Shown: positions 27,575 through 37,448 of the stretch, in pieces
How positions within the stretch are numbered: the stretch's first letter is position 1
How the letters are laid out: each line of letters starts with the position of its first letter
NCBI RefSeq assembly: GCF_947504105.1
Contig: NZ_CANNGP010000001.1
Coordinates: 244,003 to 308,002 of the forward strand
DNA: 64,000 bases
Source: an uncultured Tateyamaria sp.
GTDB taxonomy: Bacteria > Pseudomonadota > Alphaproteobacteria > Rhodobacterales > Rhodobacteraceae
Direction: 5' to 3'
The notes under the pieces: generated by a model
Database searches by the model: none
What the model saw: only the letters and a program-made list of their open reading frames with translations
Told to the model about the DNA's origin: nothing
Program-made: the position numbers and the translations under genes

Positions 27575-28774
27575 TCAAGCAGTCATGCGATTGTTGATGC
27601 GTGTGACCTCGTCCCGAATGATCCGGGCAATCAAGGCACAGTCTTCCAGACTGAAGGTTAACGGTACGCGCATATCCACAATACCGGCCAACACTCGGTC
27701 GCTTGCTGCCATTGGCTTTGACGGAGCATAGCGCCAGCTGTCATAGCGGCTGGTGAACGCGACTGGTTCCGCCGCACCAAACCACTTCAGCTCAACACCG
27801 CGCGCAGCACAGCGGGCGACAACCTCGCGTACTGCGGATCCAGCCCAATCCAGAAGCAGGAACTGAATGGACGACCCGACAATTGTCTCCGCCTCTGGTC
27901 GATCAATAACCGTCAGACCGGGTGTATCACGCAGACCAGTCTCAAGAGCATAATACCGGTCGTTCCAACGCTGGCATTGCGTTGCCAGATCCGCAATCTG
28001 GGGCCTCAGGATGGCCGCACGCAGGTTGTCCATCCGGCCCGATATATTGGGCGTGTGGTATTTGATGTCATCAAAGGCCTCCTTCGGCGGCGCGGCGACA
28101 TGACGTTCGAACAACATATAGCTACCCGACAGCATGATTGACTTGGCCGCCAGACGTGGATCGTCGGTGATCAGAAAGCCGCCCTCGCCAGAATTGACAT
28201 GCTTATAGGTCTGGCATGAATAGCACCCGATGGCCCCGTGTCGCCCCGAAGCGATACCGTCCCATGCCGCCCCCATTGTGTGAGCGCAATCCTCAATCAC
28301 GGTCACGCTTGCCGCGTTGCACATGGCCATCAGGCGATCCATGTCACAGATATGCCCGCGCATGTGGCTGAGAAGCAGCACTTTTGCCTCGTCAAGCTTT
28401 CCCGCGAGATCATCCAGATCGATGGTCAGGCTGTCTGTCACCCCCACAAACACCGGCACGGCCCCGATGGACGCAATCGCCCCCGGAACGGGCGCAAGGG
28501 TAAAGGCATTGGACAGTACCTTTTCTCCGGCTTGCACCCCGACGGCACGCAGAGCCGTGGCCATTGCATACCCGCCGGATGCCACGGCAAGGCAATATTG
28601 CGCGCCAACTTGTGCCGCGAATTCCTGTTCCAGCAACGCCGTTTCCGACGCCTCGCCATCGGCGGTATTGTAGCGGTGCAAACGACCGTGCCGCATGACG
28701 GCAATAGCCGCTTCAATCCCCGCTTCGGGTATGGGCTCTTGCTGGGTGAAACTGCCGGTAAAACGTTCTGTCAT
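27575..28774 (-). CDS. DegT/DnrJ/EryC1/StrS-family aminotransferase-like protein
   Basis: A protein of about 399 residues with the fold-type I PLP pattern. LAVASGGYAMATALRAVGV binds the cofactor phosphate and VIEDCAHTMGAAWDG holds the pyridine-binding Asp. GCYSCQTYKHVNSGEGGFLIT contains the candidate Schiff-base lysine. Family members transaminate nucleotide sugars or other keto compounds. The track start is a TTG; the ATG at 28774 is preferred. No sugar biosynthesis genes are adjacent, so the substrate is open. Confidence 0.85.
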   Translation of the reverse strand: MTERFTGSFTQQEPIPEAGIEAAIAVMRHGRLHRYNTADGEASETALLEQEFAAQVGAQYCLAVASGGYAMATALRAVGVQAGEKVLSNAFTLAPVPGAIASIGAVPVFVGVTDSLTIDLDDLAGKLDEAKVLLLSHMRGHICDMDRLMAMCNAASVTVIEDCAHTMGAAWDGIASGRHGAIGCYSCQTYKHVNSGEGGFLITDDPRLAAKSIMLSGSYMLFERHVAAPPKEAFDDIKYHTPNISGRMDNLRAAILRPQIADLATQCQRWNDRYYALETGLRDTPGLTVIDRPEAETIVGSSIQFLLLDWAGSAVREVVARCAARGVELKWFGAAEPVAFTSRYDSWRYAPSKPMAASDRVLAGIVDMRVPLTFSLEDCALIARIIRDEVTRINNRMTA

Positions 28775-28854
28775 GCTCGCGTTTGTGGGATGTGGCGCAG
28801 AACCCGTCAAGGTGCCTGCTGCTTATTTCAGGTTCCGAAAACGAAGCTGCGGGA

Positions 28855-29520
28855 TTAGCCCAGCGGGCACAGCGCCGTGACCACGGTGGGCAAGGCCGCG
28901 TAGTCATCCAACAGCGCCTCGGGCTCCAACGCGGCCATGTCTTCTCCTGACGGGCCGAAAGTCACCAGGACTGATGGCACACCTGCTGCACGGGCAGTAT
29001 TGCGATCAGTGTCACTGTCACCGACCAGAATACATGTTTGCGGATCGACCCCTAAACGGCGCGTCGCCTCAAACAGCGGCTCTGGATCGGGCTTGCGCAC
29101 CGGCAGTGTATCCGCCCCCACCAGGCTGCCAAAGGCATCGCGCACCCCAAGATCCTGCATCAACTGTTCGGCCAAACCTTCGGGCTTATTGGTGCAAATG
29201 CCTATGGCATAGCCCTGATCAGACAAGGCCGAGATTGCCTGCATGACACCAGGGTAAAGAGTGGTTCGACTGCTGATGTCAGCGGCATAAGCTTCGAGAA
29301 GCACGGGGTAATATCGGTCAACCACCGCGTCATCCATCTGGTCCAAACGCGTCAGTCCGGTGCGCAGCATCATTCGCCCACCGCGCAGGGCCACACCCGC
29401 ATCCTCAGCCCCCAGAACATCGCCAAGCCCCATGTCACGAAAGCAATGATTTGCTGCAGCCAAAAGATCACCACTGGTGTCAGCCAAGGTGCCGTCGAGA
29501 TCGAAAATCACTGCCGCCAT
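28855..29520 (-). CDS. HAD-family phosphatase, phosphoglycolate phosphatase-like
   Basis: A 221-residue HAD hydrolase. Motif I is FDLDGTLADT with the nucleophilic Asp, motif II is GICTNKPEG, and motif IV is VGDSDTDRNTARAAGVPSVLVTFG. The small helical cap between motifs I and II is typical of Gph. Phosphoglycolate is the likely substrate. The track extends 64 codons too far upstream into a region antisense to the glmU leader; the ATG at 29520 matches family length. It is divergent from glmU. Confidence 0.88.
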   Translation of the reverse strand: MAAVIFDLDGTLADTSGDLLAAANHCFRDMGLGDVLGAEDAGVALRGGRMMLRTGLTRLDQMDDAVVDRYYPVLLEAYAADISSRTTLYPGVMQAISALSDQGYAIGICTNKPEGLAEQLMQDLGVRDAFGSLVGADTLPVRKPDPEPLFEATRRLGVDPQTCILVGDSDTDRNTARAAGVPSVLVTFGPSGEDMAALEPEALLDDYAALPTVVTALCPLG

Positions 29521-29647
29521 GCGTCGCCCCTTCTGGCGGATGACCGCCTGTTCCTGTTGCAAGCCGAAATCTTCTTTGATTGCCGCACGCTTGCGCCTTT
29601 GCGCCCAGCGGATAAACAGGGCCAAACAAAAATACAAAGAGAAAGCC

Positions 29648-31003
29648 ATGAGCGTTGCACTAATCATCCTGGCCGCGGGCAAAGGCACACGGATGAAATC
29701 GGACCTGCCCAAGGTCCTTCATCCCATTGCTGGCGCCCCGATGCTGCACCACACACTCAGGGCCGTTTCAGTACTTGAGCCGGCACACACAATCGTGGTC
29801 GCCGGACATGGCAGCGATAAGGTGCGCGCGTCAGCGATGGATTTTGAACCAGGCGTTCAGGTGGTACTTCAGGAAGAGCAGCTTGGCACCGGCCATGCCG
29901 TGGATCAGGCCCGCGCAGCGCTTGAAGGATTTGAGGGCGACGTGGTTGTCGTCTTTGGTGACACACCCTTTCTACAACCCGGCACCCTCACCCGCATGGT
30001 TGAGGCCCGGCGCACCCACGATGTCGTCGTACTGGGCTTTGACATCGCCGAGCTGCAGCCCCGCTACGGACGTCTGGTCATGGACGAGGACCGGCTGGTC
30101 AAGATCGTCGAATACAAGGATGCCACCGAAGATGAACGCGCCATCCGCTTTACCAACAGCGGGTTGATGGCCTGTGACGCAAAGGTGCTGTTCGAGCTTC
30201 TGTCTGAGGTCACAAACGACAACGCATCGGGCGAATACTACCTAACTGCCGTGCCAGAACTGGCCAATGCGCGCGGACTGAAGGTCACGGCGGTCAAATG
30301 CGATGAGGCCGAAACGCTAGGCGTCGATAGCCGCTCTGACCTTGCGGATGCGGGCGCCATCTTTCAGGCTCGAGCGCGCGCCGACTTGCTGGACAGTGGT
30401 GTGACAATGATGGCCCCCGACACGGTGTATCTGTCCTTTGATACCGTCGTCGGGCGCGACGCGCTGATCGAACCCAACGTGGTCTTTGGCCCCGGTGTAA
30501 CGGTCGAAAGCGATGCGACCATCCGCGCGTTCTCGCATCTGGAAGGGTGTCACGTGTCGCGCGGCGCAATCGTCGGCCCCTATGCCCGGCTGCGGCCCGG
30601 TACTGAGTTGTCCGAAGACGTGCGAGTCGGTAATTTCGTTGAAATCAAGAATGCAGCAGTGGCCGCAGGCGCCAAGGTCAATCATCTGTCCTATATCGGC
30701 GACGCGTCCGTGGGTGAGGCCAGCAATATCGGTGCGGGCACAATCACCTGCAACTATGATGGCGTCATGAAGCACCGGACCGAGATTGGCAAAGGCGCAT
30801 TCATAGGATCCAACACTATGCTGGTGGCACCGGTGTCCGTGGGGGACGATGCCATGACCGGATCGGGGTCTGTCATTACATCCGATGTGGAAGAAGGTGC
30901 ACTGGCCATCGCCCGCGCGCCACAGGTCGAAAAACCAGGTATGGCCCGTAAACTATTCGAAATATTGAAGGCCAAGAAGGCCCGTCAGAGCAGAGGCAGC
31001 TAA
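29648..31003 (+). CDS. glmU: Bifunctional UDP-GlcNAc pyrophosphorylase / GlcN-1-P acetyltransferase
   Basis: A 451-residue two-domain enzyme making UDP-GlcNAc for peptidoglycan and lipid A. The N-terminal uridylyltransferase has LAAGKGTRMKSDLPKVLHPIAG. The C-terminal left-handed beta-helix has hexapeptide repeats and the acetyltransferase region NHLSYIGDASVGEASNIGAGTITCNYDG. The ATG at 29648 is used; the track start lies 57 codons upstream and reads antisense to the phosphatase. It is immediately followed by glmS. Confidence 0.96.
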   Translation: MSVALIILAAGKGTRMKSDLPKVLHPIAGAPMLHHTLRAVSVLEPAHTIVVAGHGSDKVRASAMDFEPGVQVVLQEEQLGTGHAVDQARAALEGFEGDVVVVFGDTPFLQPGTLTRMVEARRTHDVVVLGFDIAELQPRYGRLVMDEDRLVKIVEYKDATEDERAIRFTNSGLMACDAKVLFELLSEVTNDNASGEYYLTAVPELANARGLKVTAVKCDEAETLGVDSRSDLADAGAIFQARARADLLDSGVTMMAPDTVYLSFDTVVGRDALIEPNVVFGPGVTVESDATIRAFSHLEGCHVSRGAIVGPYARLRPGTELSEDVRVGNFVEIKNAAVAAGAKVNHLSYIGDASVGEASNIGAGTITCNYDGVMKHRTEIGKGAFIGSNTMLVAPVSVGDDAMTGSGSVITSDVEEGALAIARAPQVEKPGMARKLFEILKAKKARQSRGS

Positions 31004-32824
31004 ATGTGTGGAATTGTTGGAGTTCTGGGCAACCATGAAGTGGCGCCCATTCTGGTCGAGGCCCTGAAGCGGCTCGAGTATCGCGGTTATGACAGTGCTG
31101 GGATCGCGACGATCAACGGAGGTACCCTGGATCGGCGTCGTGCTGTGGGAAAGCTGGTGAACCTGAGCGACAAGCTGGTGCACGAACCGCTTGCCGGCAA
31201 GGCGGGTATCGGACACACACGCTGGGCGACACACGGAGGACCAAGCGTGGGCAACGCGCACCCTCACCGCGCAGGTCCAGTCGCCGTCGTGCACAACGGG
31301 ATCATCGAAAACTTCCGCGAGTTGCGTGCCGAACTGGCAGAGTCCGGTATCAGCTTTGAAACCGAAACTGATACAGAAACTGTCGCCCTCATGACGCACC
31401 ACCACATGCAGCAAGGTGCGGCACCGGTCGAGGCTGCCTTCAAGACACTGGCCCGGCTTGAGGGCGCATTTGCCTTAGCTTTTCTTTTCGACGGGCACGA
31501 CGACCTGATTGTCGCCGCGCGCAAGGGGTCACCCCTTGCGATCGGTCATGGCGATGGTGAAATGTTCGTAGGTTCAGACGCGATTGCATTGGCCCCATTG
31601 ACGGACCGCATCACGTATCTGGAGGAAGGCGACCGCGCCGTTGTCACCCGCCAAGGGGTTGAAATCCGGGATGTCAACGGAACGCTGGCCAATCGCGCAG
31701 TACGTCAGATCCAGATGGACGCTGCCCGCGTCGACAAGGCTGGGCACAAGCACTTCATGGCCAAGGAAATCGCCGAACAGCCCAGCGTGCTGAACAATAC
31801 GCTTGCAAACTACTTGAGCAGCGATGGTACAATCACCCTGCCGGATCCGGGCATCGACTTCAAAAACATTGACCGACTGACCATGGTCGCCTGCGGTACA
31901 GCATACTATGCCTGCCTGACGGCGAAGTATTGGTTCGAACAGATCGCGCGCATACCAGTCGAGGTCGATGTCGCCTCGGAATTCCGGTACCGTGAACCTC
32001 CCATCCCGGGCCGCACCTTGGCCCTGTTTGTCAGCCAATCGGGCGAAACGGCCGACACACTCGCCGCTCTACGTTATTGCGAATGCAAGGCGGACAAGAT
32101 CGTATCGGTGATCAACGTTCCCGAAAGCTCCATCGCACGCGAAAGCGATCTGGCCCTGCCAATCCACGCGGGCGTTGAAGTTGGTGTGGCGTCGACCAAG
32201 GCCTTCACCTGCCAATTGACGGTTCTTTTGATGTTGGCCTTGCGTGCAGCGTTGGACCGTGGGGAAATCGATGCAACAGCATTTGCCGACCACGTATCTG
32301 CCCTGCGCAGCCTGCCGGCACTTATGACCCATGGCATAGACCGGAGCGCTGCGATGAAGCGTACTGCGCGCAAGTTGGCCGAGGCGCGCGATATCTTGTT
32401 CCTGGGGCGTGGCGTTATGTATCCGCTCGCGCTGGAGGGAGCCCTTAAATTGAAAGAAATCAGCTATATACATGCCGAAGCTTATGCATCAGGCGAATTG
32501 AAGCATGGTCCTATCGCACTGATCGACAAACATGTTCCCGTAGTTGTCATGGCGCCCAAGGACGGGTTGTTCGACAAAACGGTGTCGAACATGCAGGAGG
32601 TCATGGCGCGCAAGGGTAAGGTGGTCTTGGTGTCGAATGCAGATGGCATTTCAGAGGCTGGCGATGGCGTTTGGTCCGAGATCGCGATGCCGGACTGCCC
32701 CGATATCGTGGCGCCGATCCTATACGCCCTGCCAGCGCAGCTGCTTGCCTACCACACAGCTGTCGCCAAGGGCACGGACGTAGATCAGCCCCGTAACCTT
32801 GCCAAGTCCGTGACTGTGGAATGA
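31004..32824 (+). CDS. glmS: Glutamine-fructose-6-phosphate aminotransferase (isomerizing)
   Basis: A 606-residue enzyme converting fructose-6-phosphate and glutamine to glucosamine-6-phosphate. The N-terminus begins MCGIVGVLGN, with Cys2 the Ntn nucleophile after Met removal, followed by LEYRGYDSAG and TRWATHGGPS. Two SIS sugar-binding domains follow, with VACGTAYYACLTAKYWFE and LFVSQSGETADTLAALRY. The C-terminus NLAKSVTVE is typical. It starts directly after the glmU stop and overlaps the next gene by ATGA. Confidence 0.97.
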   Translation: MCGIVGVLGNHEVAPILVEALKRLEYRGYDSAGIATINGGTLDRRRAVGKLVNLSDKLVHEPLAGKAGIGHTRWATHGGPSVGNAHPHRAGPVAVVHNGIIENFRELRAELAESGISFETETDTETVALMTHHHMQQGAAPVEAAFKTLARLEGAFALAFLFDGHDDLIVAARKGSPLAIGHGDGEMFVGSDAIALAPLTDRITYLEEGDRAVVTRQGVEIRDVNGTLANRAVRQIQMDAARVDKAGHKHFMAKEIAEQPSVLNNTLANYLSSDGTITLPDPGIDFKNIDRLTMVACGTAYYACLTAKYWFEQIARIPVEVDVASEFRYREPPIPGRTLALFVSQSGETADTLAALRYCECKADKIVSVINVPESSIARESDLALPIHAGVEVGVASTKAFTCQLTVLLMLALRAALDRGEIDATAFADHVSALRSLPALMTHGIDRSAAMKRTARKLAEARDILFLGRGVMYPLALEGALKLKEISYIHAEAYASGELKHGPIALIDKHVPVVVMAPKDGLFDKTVSNMQEVMARKGKVVLVSNADGISEAGDGVWSEIAMPDCPDIVAPILYALPAQLLAYHTAVAKGTDVDQPRNLAKSVTVE

Positions 32825-33495
32825 CACCGGAAGAGACACTGGATCAGATCAAGGCCCATGCTGACGCAGAACGTGCGACAGGGGCCAAAGCCTACCACAA
32901 GTCCGAGCGGCTGCATTTGGGCGTGCCCAACCCGGTGCTGAATGATCTGTCCAAACAGTGGCGGCAAGCTCTGGATGTACCTGCCCGCGTCGCGTTGGCA
33001 GGTGGATTATGGCAGACAGATATATACGAAGCGCGCGTCGCTGCAGCCAAACTACTGACCCAGGCGCGCATCCGGCCCGATGATGAGGCTTGGGCACTGA
33101 TTGCATCATGGGTGCCGGATTTCGACAGCTGGGCCATCGCCGATCACGCTTGCATGGCCGGTCAGAAACGGCTCGTTGCCGATCCGACACGTTTGGATCA
33201 GGTCGAGAAGTGGACGCACTCAGACCGCATGTGGACACGCCGCGCGGCCCTTGTCATCACCTTGCCATGGACCAAGCAAAACAATCCCAAACCGCTGGAT
33301 ATCGAAATTCGCGACCGGGTGCTGGGCTGGGCTGCAACCTACGTGCCGGACCATACATGGTTCATCCAGAAAGCAATTGCATGGTGGGTCCGCGAGCTCT
33401 CAAAACACGACACACCGCGTGCATTGGCATTCCTTGAGGCGCACAGCGAAGCAATGAAACCTTTCGCGCGACGTGAAGCAGGCAAATACCTCTGA
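32821..33495 (+). CDS. DNA alkylation repair protein (AlkD-like)
   Basis: A 224-residue all-helical HEAT-like protein. FDSWAIADHACM followed by SDRMWTRRAALVITLPW and YVPDHTWFIQKAIAWWVRELSKHD fits the AlkD-type DNA glycosylase family, with the conserved Trp, Asp and Arg residues of the DNA-facing cleft. AlkD removes N3- and N7-alkylated purines. The start overlaps the glmS stop (ATGA), an unrelated function apparently sharing the glm operon. Confidence 0.85.
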   Translation: MTPEETLDQIKAHADAERATGAKAYHKSERLHLGVPNPVLNDLSKQWRQALDVPARVALAGGLWQTDIYEARVAAAKLLTQARIRPDDEAWALIASWVPDFDSWAIADHACMAGQKRLVADPTRLDQVEKWTHSDRMWTRRAALVITLPWTKQNNPKPLDIEIRDRVLGWAATYVPDHTWFIQKAIAWWVRELSKHDTPRALAFLEAHSEAMKPFARREAGKYL

Positions 33496-33520
33496 CCGCC
33501 ACGGACCGACCGGCAAACAG

Positions 33521-33970
33521 CTATCCGGCAAAGACGTCAACGTCAGGCAAACCTGTCAACGGCGCTCCCAAGGCCTGCATCGCCTCAAGCGATAGACGGC
33601 TGCCGGCAGTGTCCGGTCCATCGATGGGGATCAGTGTCACATCCACCGTCTTGTTGGTTTCGGCGTAATACACCCGACCGTTCTGTTCGACGGATACCAG
33701 CGGCGTTTTCAGCCACAAGCCGGGCTCTGCCGCATTTCCAAGGGATGCAACGGTGCGCCCGAGCGTCCCCACCGAAACCTCCGGTTTACCTTCGGAGCCG
33801 GTGGTTGACTGATTCTCACCCGGATCATCCGCATCAGTTTCCGGAGCGGAGACACCAGTGTCGACGGACTGCTCGGCAGTTGGCGCAGGCCTGGAACCGC
33901 CTGCCCATTCAGGCAACGCATCGCATCCCGCCACACCCAGAACGCAGGCACTCAACACAATCCAACGCAT
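33521..33970 (-). CDS. Putative lipoprotein with D-Pro/Thr-rich linker
   Basis: A 149-residue protein from the ATG at 33970 with the lipobox leader MRWIVLSACVLGVAGC. A low-complexity acidic linker (about 25-62, rich in Ser, Thr, Asp, Glu and Pro) is followed by a small domain VGTLGRTVASLGNAAEPGLWLKTP and VTLIPIDGPDTAGSRLSLEAMQALGAPL. I recognise the general look of Rhodobacterales D-galactarate dehydratase-annotated lipoproteins, but no function can be assigned. The track start 23 codons upstream adds non-leader residues. Confidence 0.7.
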   Translation of the reverse strand: MRWIVLSACVLGVAGCDALPEWAGGSRPAPTAEQSVDTGVSAPETDADDPGENQSTTGSEGKPEVSVGTLGRTVASLGNAAEPGLWLKTPLVSVEQNGRVYYAETNKTVDVTLIPIDGPDTAGSRLSLEAMQALGAPLTGLPDVDVFAG

Positions 33971-34046
33971 TCTCACACCTCGACTTTGGTCCATTGTCGC
34001 GCAATGCCCCTTGCAGCTAGGCCACGCGATGCCTACCAATTAACCT

Positions 34047-35054
34047 ATGACAGCCCCTTTGATCGACCCCTTCCAGCGCGCCATCACCTATCTGCGCGTT
34101 TCCGTCACCGACCGGTGTGATTTCCGATGTGTTTACTGTATGTCGGAAAACATGACCTTTCTGCCGAAGAAAGAGTTGCTGACCTTGGAAGAACTGGACC
34201 GCATGTGTTCAACCTTTGTCGACCTCGGCGTGCAAAAACTGCGGATCACCGGCGGCGAACCGCTGGTGCGGCGGGATATCATGACCTTTTTCAGCGGCAT
34301 GGGGCGGCATCTCGAGGCCGGATCGCTCAAAGAGCTGACACTGACGACCAATGGCAGCCAGTTGGAACGGTTCGCTAAAGATCTGTATGCCGCTGGTGTA
34401 CGCCGCGTGAACGTGTCGCTTGACACTTTGGATGAGAGCAAGTTCGCGGATATCACCCGCTGGGGCCGTCTGCCTCAAGTGCTGCGCGGCATTGATGCCG
34501 CACAGGCTGCGGGGCTGCGGATCAAGATCAACGCCGTTGCGCTCAAAGGCTTCAACGAAGACGAACTGCCAACAATCACCCAATGGTGCGCCGAGCGCGA
34601 CATGGACCTCACGTGGATCGAGGTCATGCCCATGGGCGACATCGGCAACGAGGATCGCTTAGGCCAGTACTGGTCATTGAAAGATGTGCGTGCCCGATAT
34701 GCCGAACACTACACCGTCACCGACTTGGCCGAGCGTACGGGCGGTCCTGCCCGATATGTGCGGCTCGAGGAAACTGGTCAGAAGATCGGCTTCATCACGC
34801 CACTGAGCCACAACTTCTGCGAAAGCTGCAACCGTGTGCGGATCACCTGCACGGGTGAGATTTATATGTGCCTCGGCCAAGAGGACATGGCCGAGCTGCG
34901 CGCGCCGCTGCGTGATTTCCCCGAAGACGACGGCCCGCTCAAGAATGCAATTCGCGCGGCCATTGCGCTCAAACCCAAGGGGCACGATTTCGACTATTCC
35001 CGGCAACGGTTGGACGGACAGATGCCTCGGCACATGAGCCACACGGGCGGCTAG
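34047..35054 (+). CDS. moaA: GTP 3',8-cyclase, molybdenum cofactor biosynthesis
   Basis: A 335-residue radical-SAM enzyme catalysing the first step of molybdopterin synthesis. The N-terminal cluster motif is CDFRCVYC (C24, C28, C31). The C-terminal cluster is [18 protein letters not shown], and the protein ends in the conserved Gly-Gly pair (SHTGG), which is needed for activity in this family. [12 protein letters not shown] is the typical SAM-binding region. It lies 8 bp before kdtA without a functional link. Confidence 0.96.
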   Translation: MTAPLIDPFQRAITYLRVSVTDRCDFRCVYCMSENMTFLPKKELLTLEELDRMCSTFVDLGVQKLRITGGEPLVRRDIMTFFSGMGRHLEAGSLKELTLTTNGSQLERFAKDLYAAGVRRVNVSLDTLDESKFADITRWGRLPQVLRGIDAAQAAGLRIKINAVALKGFNEDELPTITQWCAERDMDLTWIEVMPMGDIGNEDRLGQYWSLKDVRARYAEHYTVTDLAERTGGPARYVRLEETGQKIGFITPLSHNFCESCNRVRITCTGEIYMCLGQEDMAELRAPLRDFPEDDGPLKNAIRAAIALKPKGHDFDYSRQRLDGQMPRHMSHTGG

Positions 35055-35061
35055 GTACATC

Positions 35062-36357
35062 ATGCGGCCCACGGCCCTGTTCCGACTCTATCGCGCACTC
35101 AGCGCGGTAGCCCTTCCCTTTGCCGCGCGCTCTGCCGTGAACAAGTTACGCCGGGCTGGTGTTACCGTGGATCGCGCACATGAACGTTTGGGACACGCCA
35201 GCGCCGAGCGTCCACTTGGTACAGTGATCTGGTTTCACGGAGCGTCGGTGGGTGAGGCGAAATCGGTCCTGCCGCTGATCACCCGCATCTGCGACGTGGC
35301 CCCGGAGGTGAAGGTCCTACTGACATCCGGCACCGCCACATCGGCCGAAGCCGTTGCTCCCCACCTGCCTGCAGGCACTATACACCAATTCAGCCCGCTG
35401 GACGGCACTGGCCCGCTTACCCGCTTTCTCGACCATTGGCGCCCCGATCTGTGTGTGCTTGTCGAATCCGAACTATGGCCCAACCTGCTCGACATATGCG
35501 CGCGCCGTGACCTGCCCATTGCCTTGCTCAACGCACGTTTGTCAGATCGCAGCGCTGACGGATGGAAGAAGTTTCCTGCAACTGCATCTTACGTTCTGCG
35601 GGGGATCACATGGGCACATTGCCAAGACCGACGCAGCCGCGATCACCTGCGCGACATGGGACTGGCCGCGGCTGAACAAGCCACTAACCTGAAATCCATT
35701 CTCGGATCACCACGTGTGAAGCAGGAACAGCTGGATGCGGCATACAACGCACTGGGTGGACGGCCTGTCTGGGTCGCCGTCTCGACCCATCCCGGCGAGG
35801 AAGAGCAGGTGCTGGCCGCGCACAGTGCCCTGTTGACGGCACACCCGAACCTATGCCTGATCCTTGTTCCTCGGCACCCTGAGCGAGCAGACGATATCCT
35901 GACCCTGATCCGCGATGCCAGCCTGAGCGTTGCGCAGCGCAGCAAAGACCAGACACTGGATGACCCTGCACAGGTCTACCTTGCCGATACGATGGGCGAG
36001 ACAGATCTGTGGTACGCTCTCAGCCCAATAGTGTTTCTGGGTGGATCATTTTCCGATGTCGGGGGGCACACTCCGTTTGAACCTGCTGCAGCCCATACAG
36101 CGATCTTGCATGGACCAAACTACGCGAACTTTGCCGAAGCCTATGCCGCCTTTCAGATGAAGGATGCGAGCGTACAGGTCAAAGACAGCACAGCCCTTGC
36201 AAGAGAAGTCGATGCTCTGCTCACACACCCAAGCCGGGCCGCACAACTGGCCGCCAATGCCCGTCCCCTCGCCCCTACGGGTACAAAGGTGCTGGACTCG
36301 ATTGCGCAGCACCTCTTCTCTCTGATGGATGGTCAGGCTATGGACCCCCATGCCTGA
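35062..36357 (+). CDS. waaA: 3-deoxy-D-manno-octulosonic acid (Kdo) transferase
   Basis: A 431-residue inner-membrane-associated glycosyltransferase adding Kdo to lipid IVA. Characteristic segments are WFHGASVGEAKSVLPLI near 58, then TSGTATSAEAVA, LVESELWPNLL and, in the C-domain, FLGGSFSDVGGHTPFEPAA. The latter is diagnostic of the family. The N-terminal membrane-anchoring helix is present. It overlaps the downstream glycosyltransferase by 8 bp. Confidence 0.94.
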   Translation: MRPTALFRLYRALSAVALPFAARSAVNKLRRAGVTVDRAHERLGHASAERPLGTVIWFHGASVGEAKSVLPLITRICDVAPEVKVLLTSGTATSAEAVAPHLPAGTIHQFSPLDGTGPLTRFLDHWRPDLCVLVESELWPNLLDICARRDLPIALLNARLSDRSADGWKKFPATASYVLRGITWAHCQDRRSRDHLRDMGLAAAEQATNLKSILGSPRVKQEQLDAAYNALGGRPVWVAVSTHPGEEEQVLAAHSALLTAHPNLCLILVPRHPERADDILTLIRDASLSVAQRSKDQTLDDPAQVYLADTMGETDLWYALSPIVFLGGSFSDVGGHTPFEPAAAHTAILHGPNYANFAEAYAAFQMKDASVQVKDSTALAREVDALLTHPSRAAQLAANARPLAPTGTKVLDSIAQHLFSLMDGQAMDPHA

Positions 36358-37399
36358 TCTTGCCGATATCGACGTCATTGCCCCGAATTTCAAACGGCGG
36401 CTTTCCGGGGTAACGGCAACTGTCGCACGGCTTGTGCCGTTGCAGGCACAATCCATCGCCATCACCGCCTGCGCACCGGAAATGCCGGATGACGTACCGA
36501 ACATCCCCTGGCCACGCCTTCTGACCATGCCGCGCAGCGGGCCCTCGGGCGCGCGGGTCTGGCACGCCCGGCGCAATGTCGAGATGATCGCGGGTTTGGC
36601 TCTGAGCGGTCTGCTGGGCAAGCGGCTCAAGCTGCTCTTCACCTCGGCCAGCCAGCGCCACCACACCGGACTGACCAAGGCGCTGATCGCGCGGATGGAC
36701 GCGGTCATCGCCACATCTGCCAAGACGGCCAGCTACCTCGAACGCGAGGCTACGGTCATCCACCACGGCATCGATACCGACACCTTTGCGCCGCATCCTG
36801 ACAAGGCGGTGTTGAGAAACGAACTCGGCCTGCCCAGTGGGCCGCTTGCGGGTTGTTTCGGACGCATTCGGGCGCAAAAGGGCACGGATGTCTTCGTTGA
36901 TGCAATGATCCGGGTACTGAACGATCATCCAAACGCAGCCGCCATTGTCATGGGCCGGGCCGTCGAAAAGGACCAGGGTTTTCTCGACGATCTCAAAGCT
37001 CGTGTGCAGGCAGCCGACCTCGCTGATCGGCTGCTCTTCCTGCCGGAGATTCCCGTCTGGGAAACCCCCCGCCTCTACCAGGCTCTCGACATCTATATTG
37101 CGCCGCAGCGATGGGAGGGCTTTGGCCTCACTCCGCTTGAGGCCATGGCCTGCGGTGCGCCCGCCATCGCAACCCGCGTCGGCGCGTTCGAAGAGCTGAT
37201 TGTCGATGGGCGGACAGGAACACTCATCGACGCTGGTGATGTCGACCAGATGGTAGATGCATCGACCGCGCTGCTGGCCGATCCAGACAGATTGAAGGAA
37301 TGGTCAAGCAACGCTCGTCAACATATGGTCAACCACTTCCAGCTTCAGCAGGAAGCGGACGCCATCATCGCGATCTACAGAGAACTTCTAAGCTCCTGA
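36350..37399 (+). CDS. Glycosyltransferase family 4 protein, probably LPS core
   Basis: A 349-residue GT-B glycosyltransferase. VIHHGIDTDTFAPHPD, CFGRIRAQKGTDVFVDAM and the donor-binding EX7E region WEGFGLTPLEAMACGAPAIATRVGAFEELIVDG are the classical GT4 features. The start overlaps the Kdo transferase stop, so the pair forms an LPS inner-core unit. The acceptor and sugar donor are unknown. An 11-codon longer start would not fit family length. Confidence 0.88.
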   Translation: MPDLADIDVIAPNFKRRLSGVTATVARLVPLQAQSIAITACAPEMPDDVPNIPWPRLLTMPRSGPSGARVWHARRNVEMIAGLALSGLLGKRLKLLFTSASQRHHTGLTKALIARMDAVIATSAKTASYLEREATVIHHGIDTDTFAPHPDKAVLRNELGLPSGPLAGCFGRIRAQKGTDVFVDAMIRVLNDHPNAAAIVMGRAVEKDQGFLDDLKARVQAADLADRLLFLPEIPVWETPRLYQALDIYIAPQRWEGFGLTPLEAMACGAPAIATRVGAFEELIVDGRTGTLIDAGDVDQMVDASTALLADPDRLKEWSSNARQHMVNHFQLQQEADAIIAIYRELLSS

Positions 37400-37440
37400 A
37401 GGGACGGCGGGTGGGGCGATCTGCCAAAGGCAGGAGCGTC
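37395..37440. repeat. Dispersed intergenic repeat, copy 1
   Basis: CCTGAAGGGACGGCGGGTGG begins at the glycosyltransferase stop and continues through TGCC-AAA-GGCA to AGCGTC. A close copy occurs at 48834-48881. The first 17 bp are identical, and the inner TGCC/GGCA hairpin and the AGCGTC end are retained. Both lie just after plus-strand gene ends. Confidence 0.6.
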
Positions 37441-37448
37441 ACACGAAG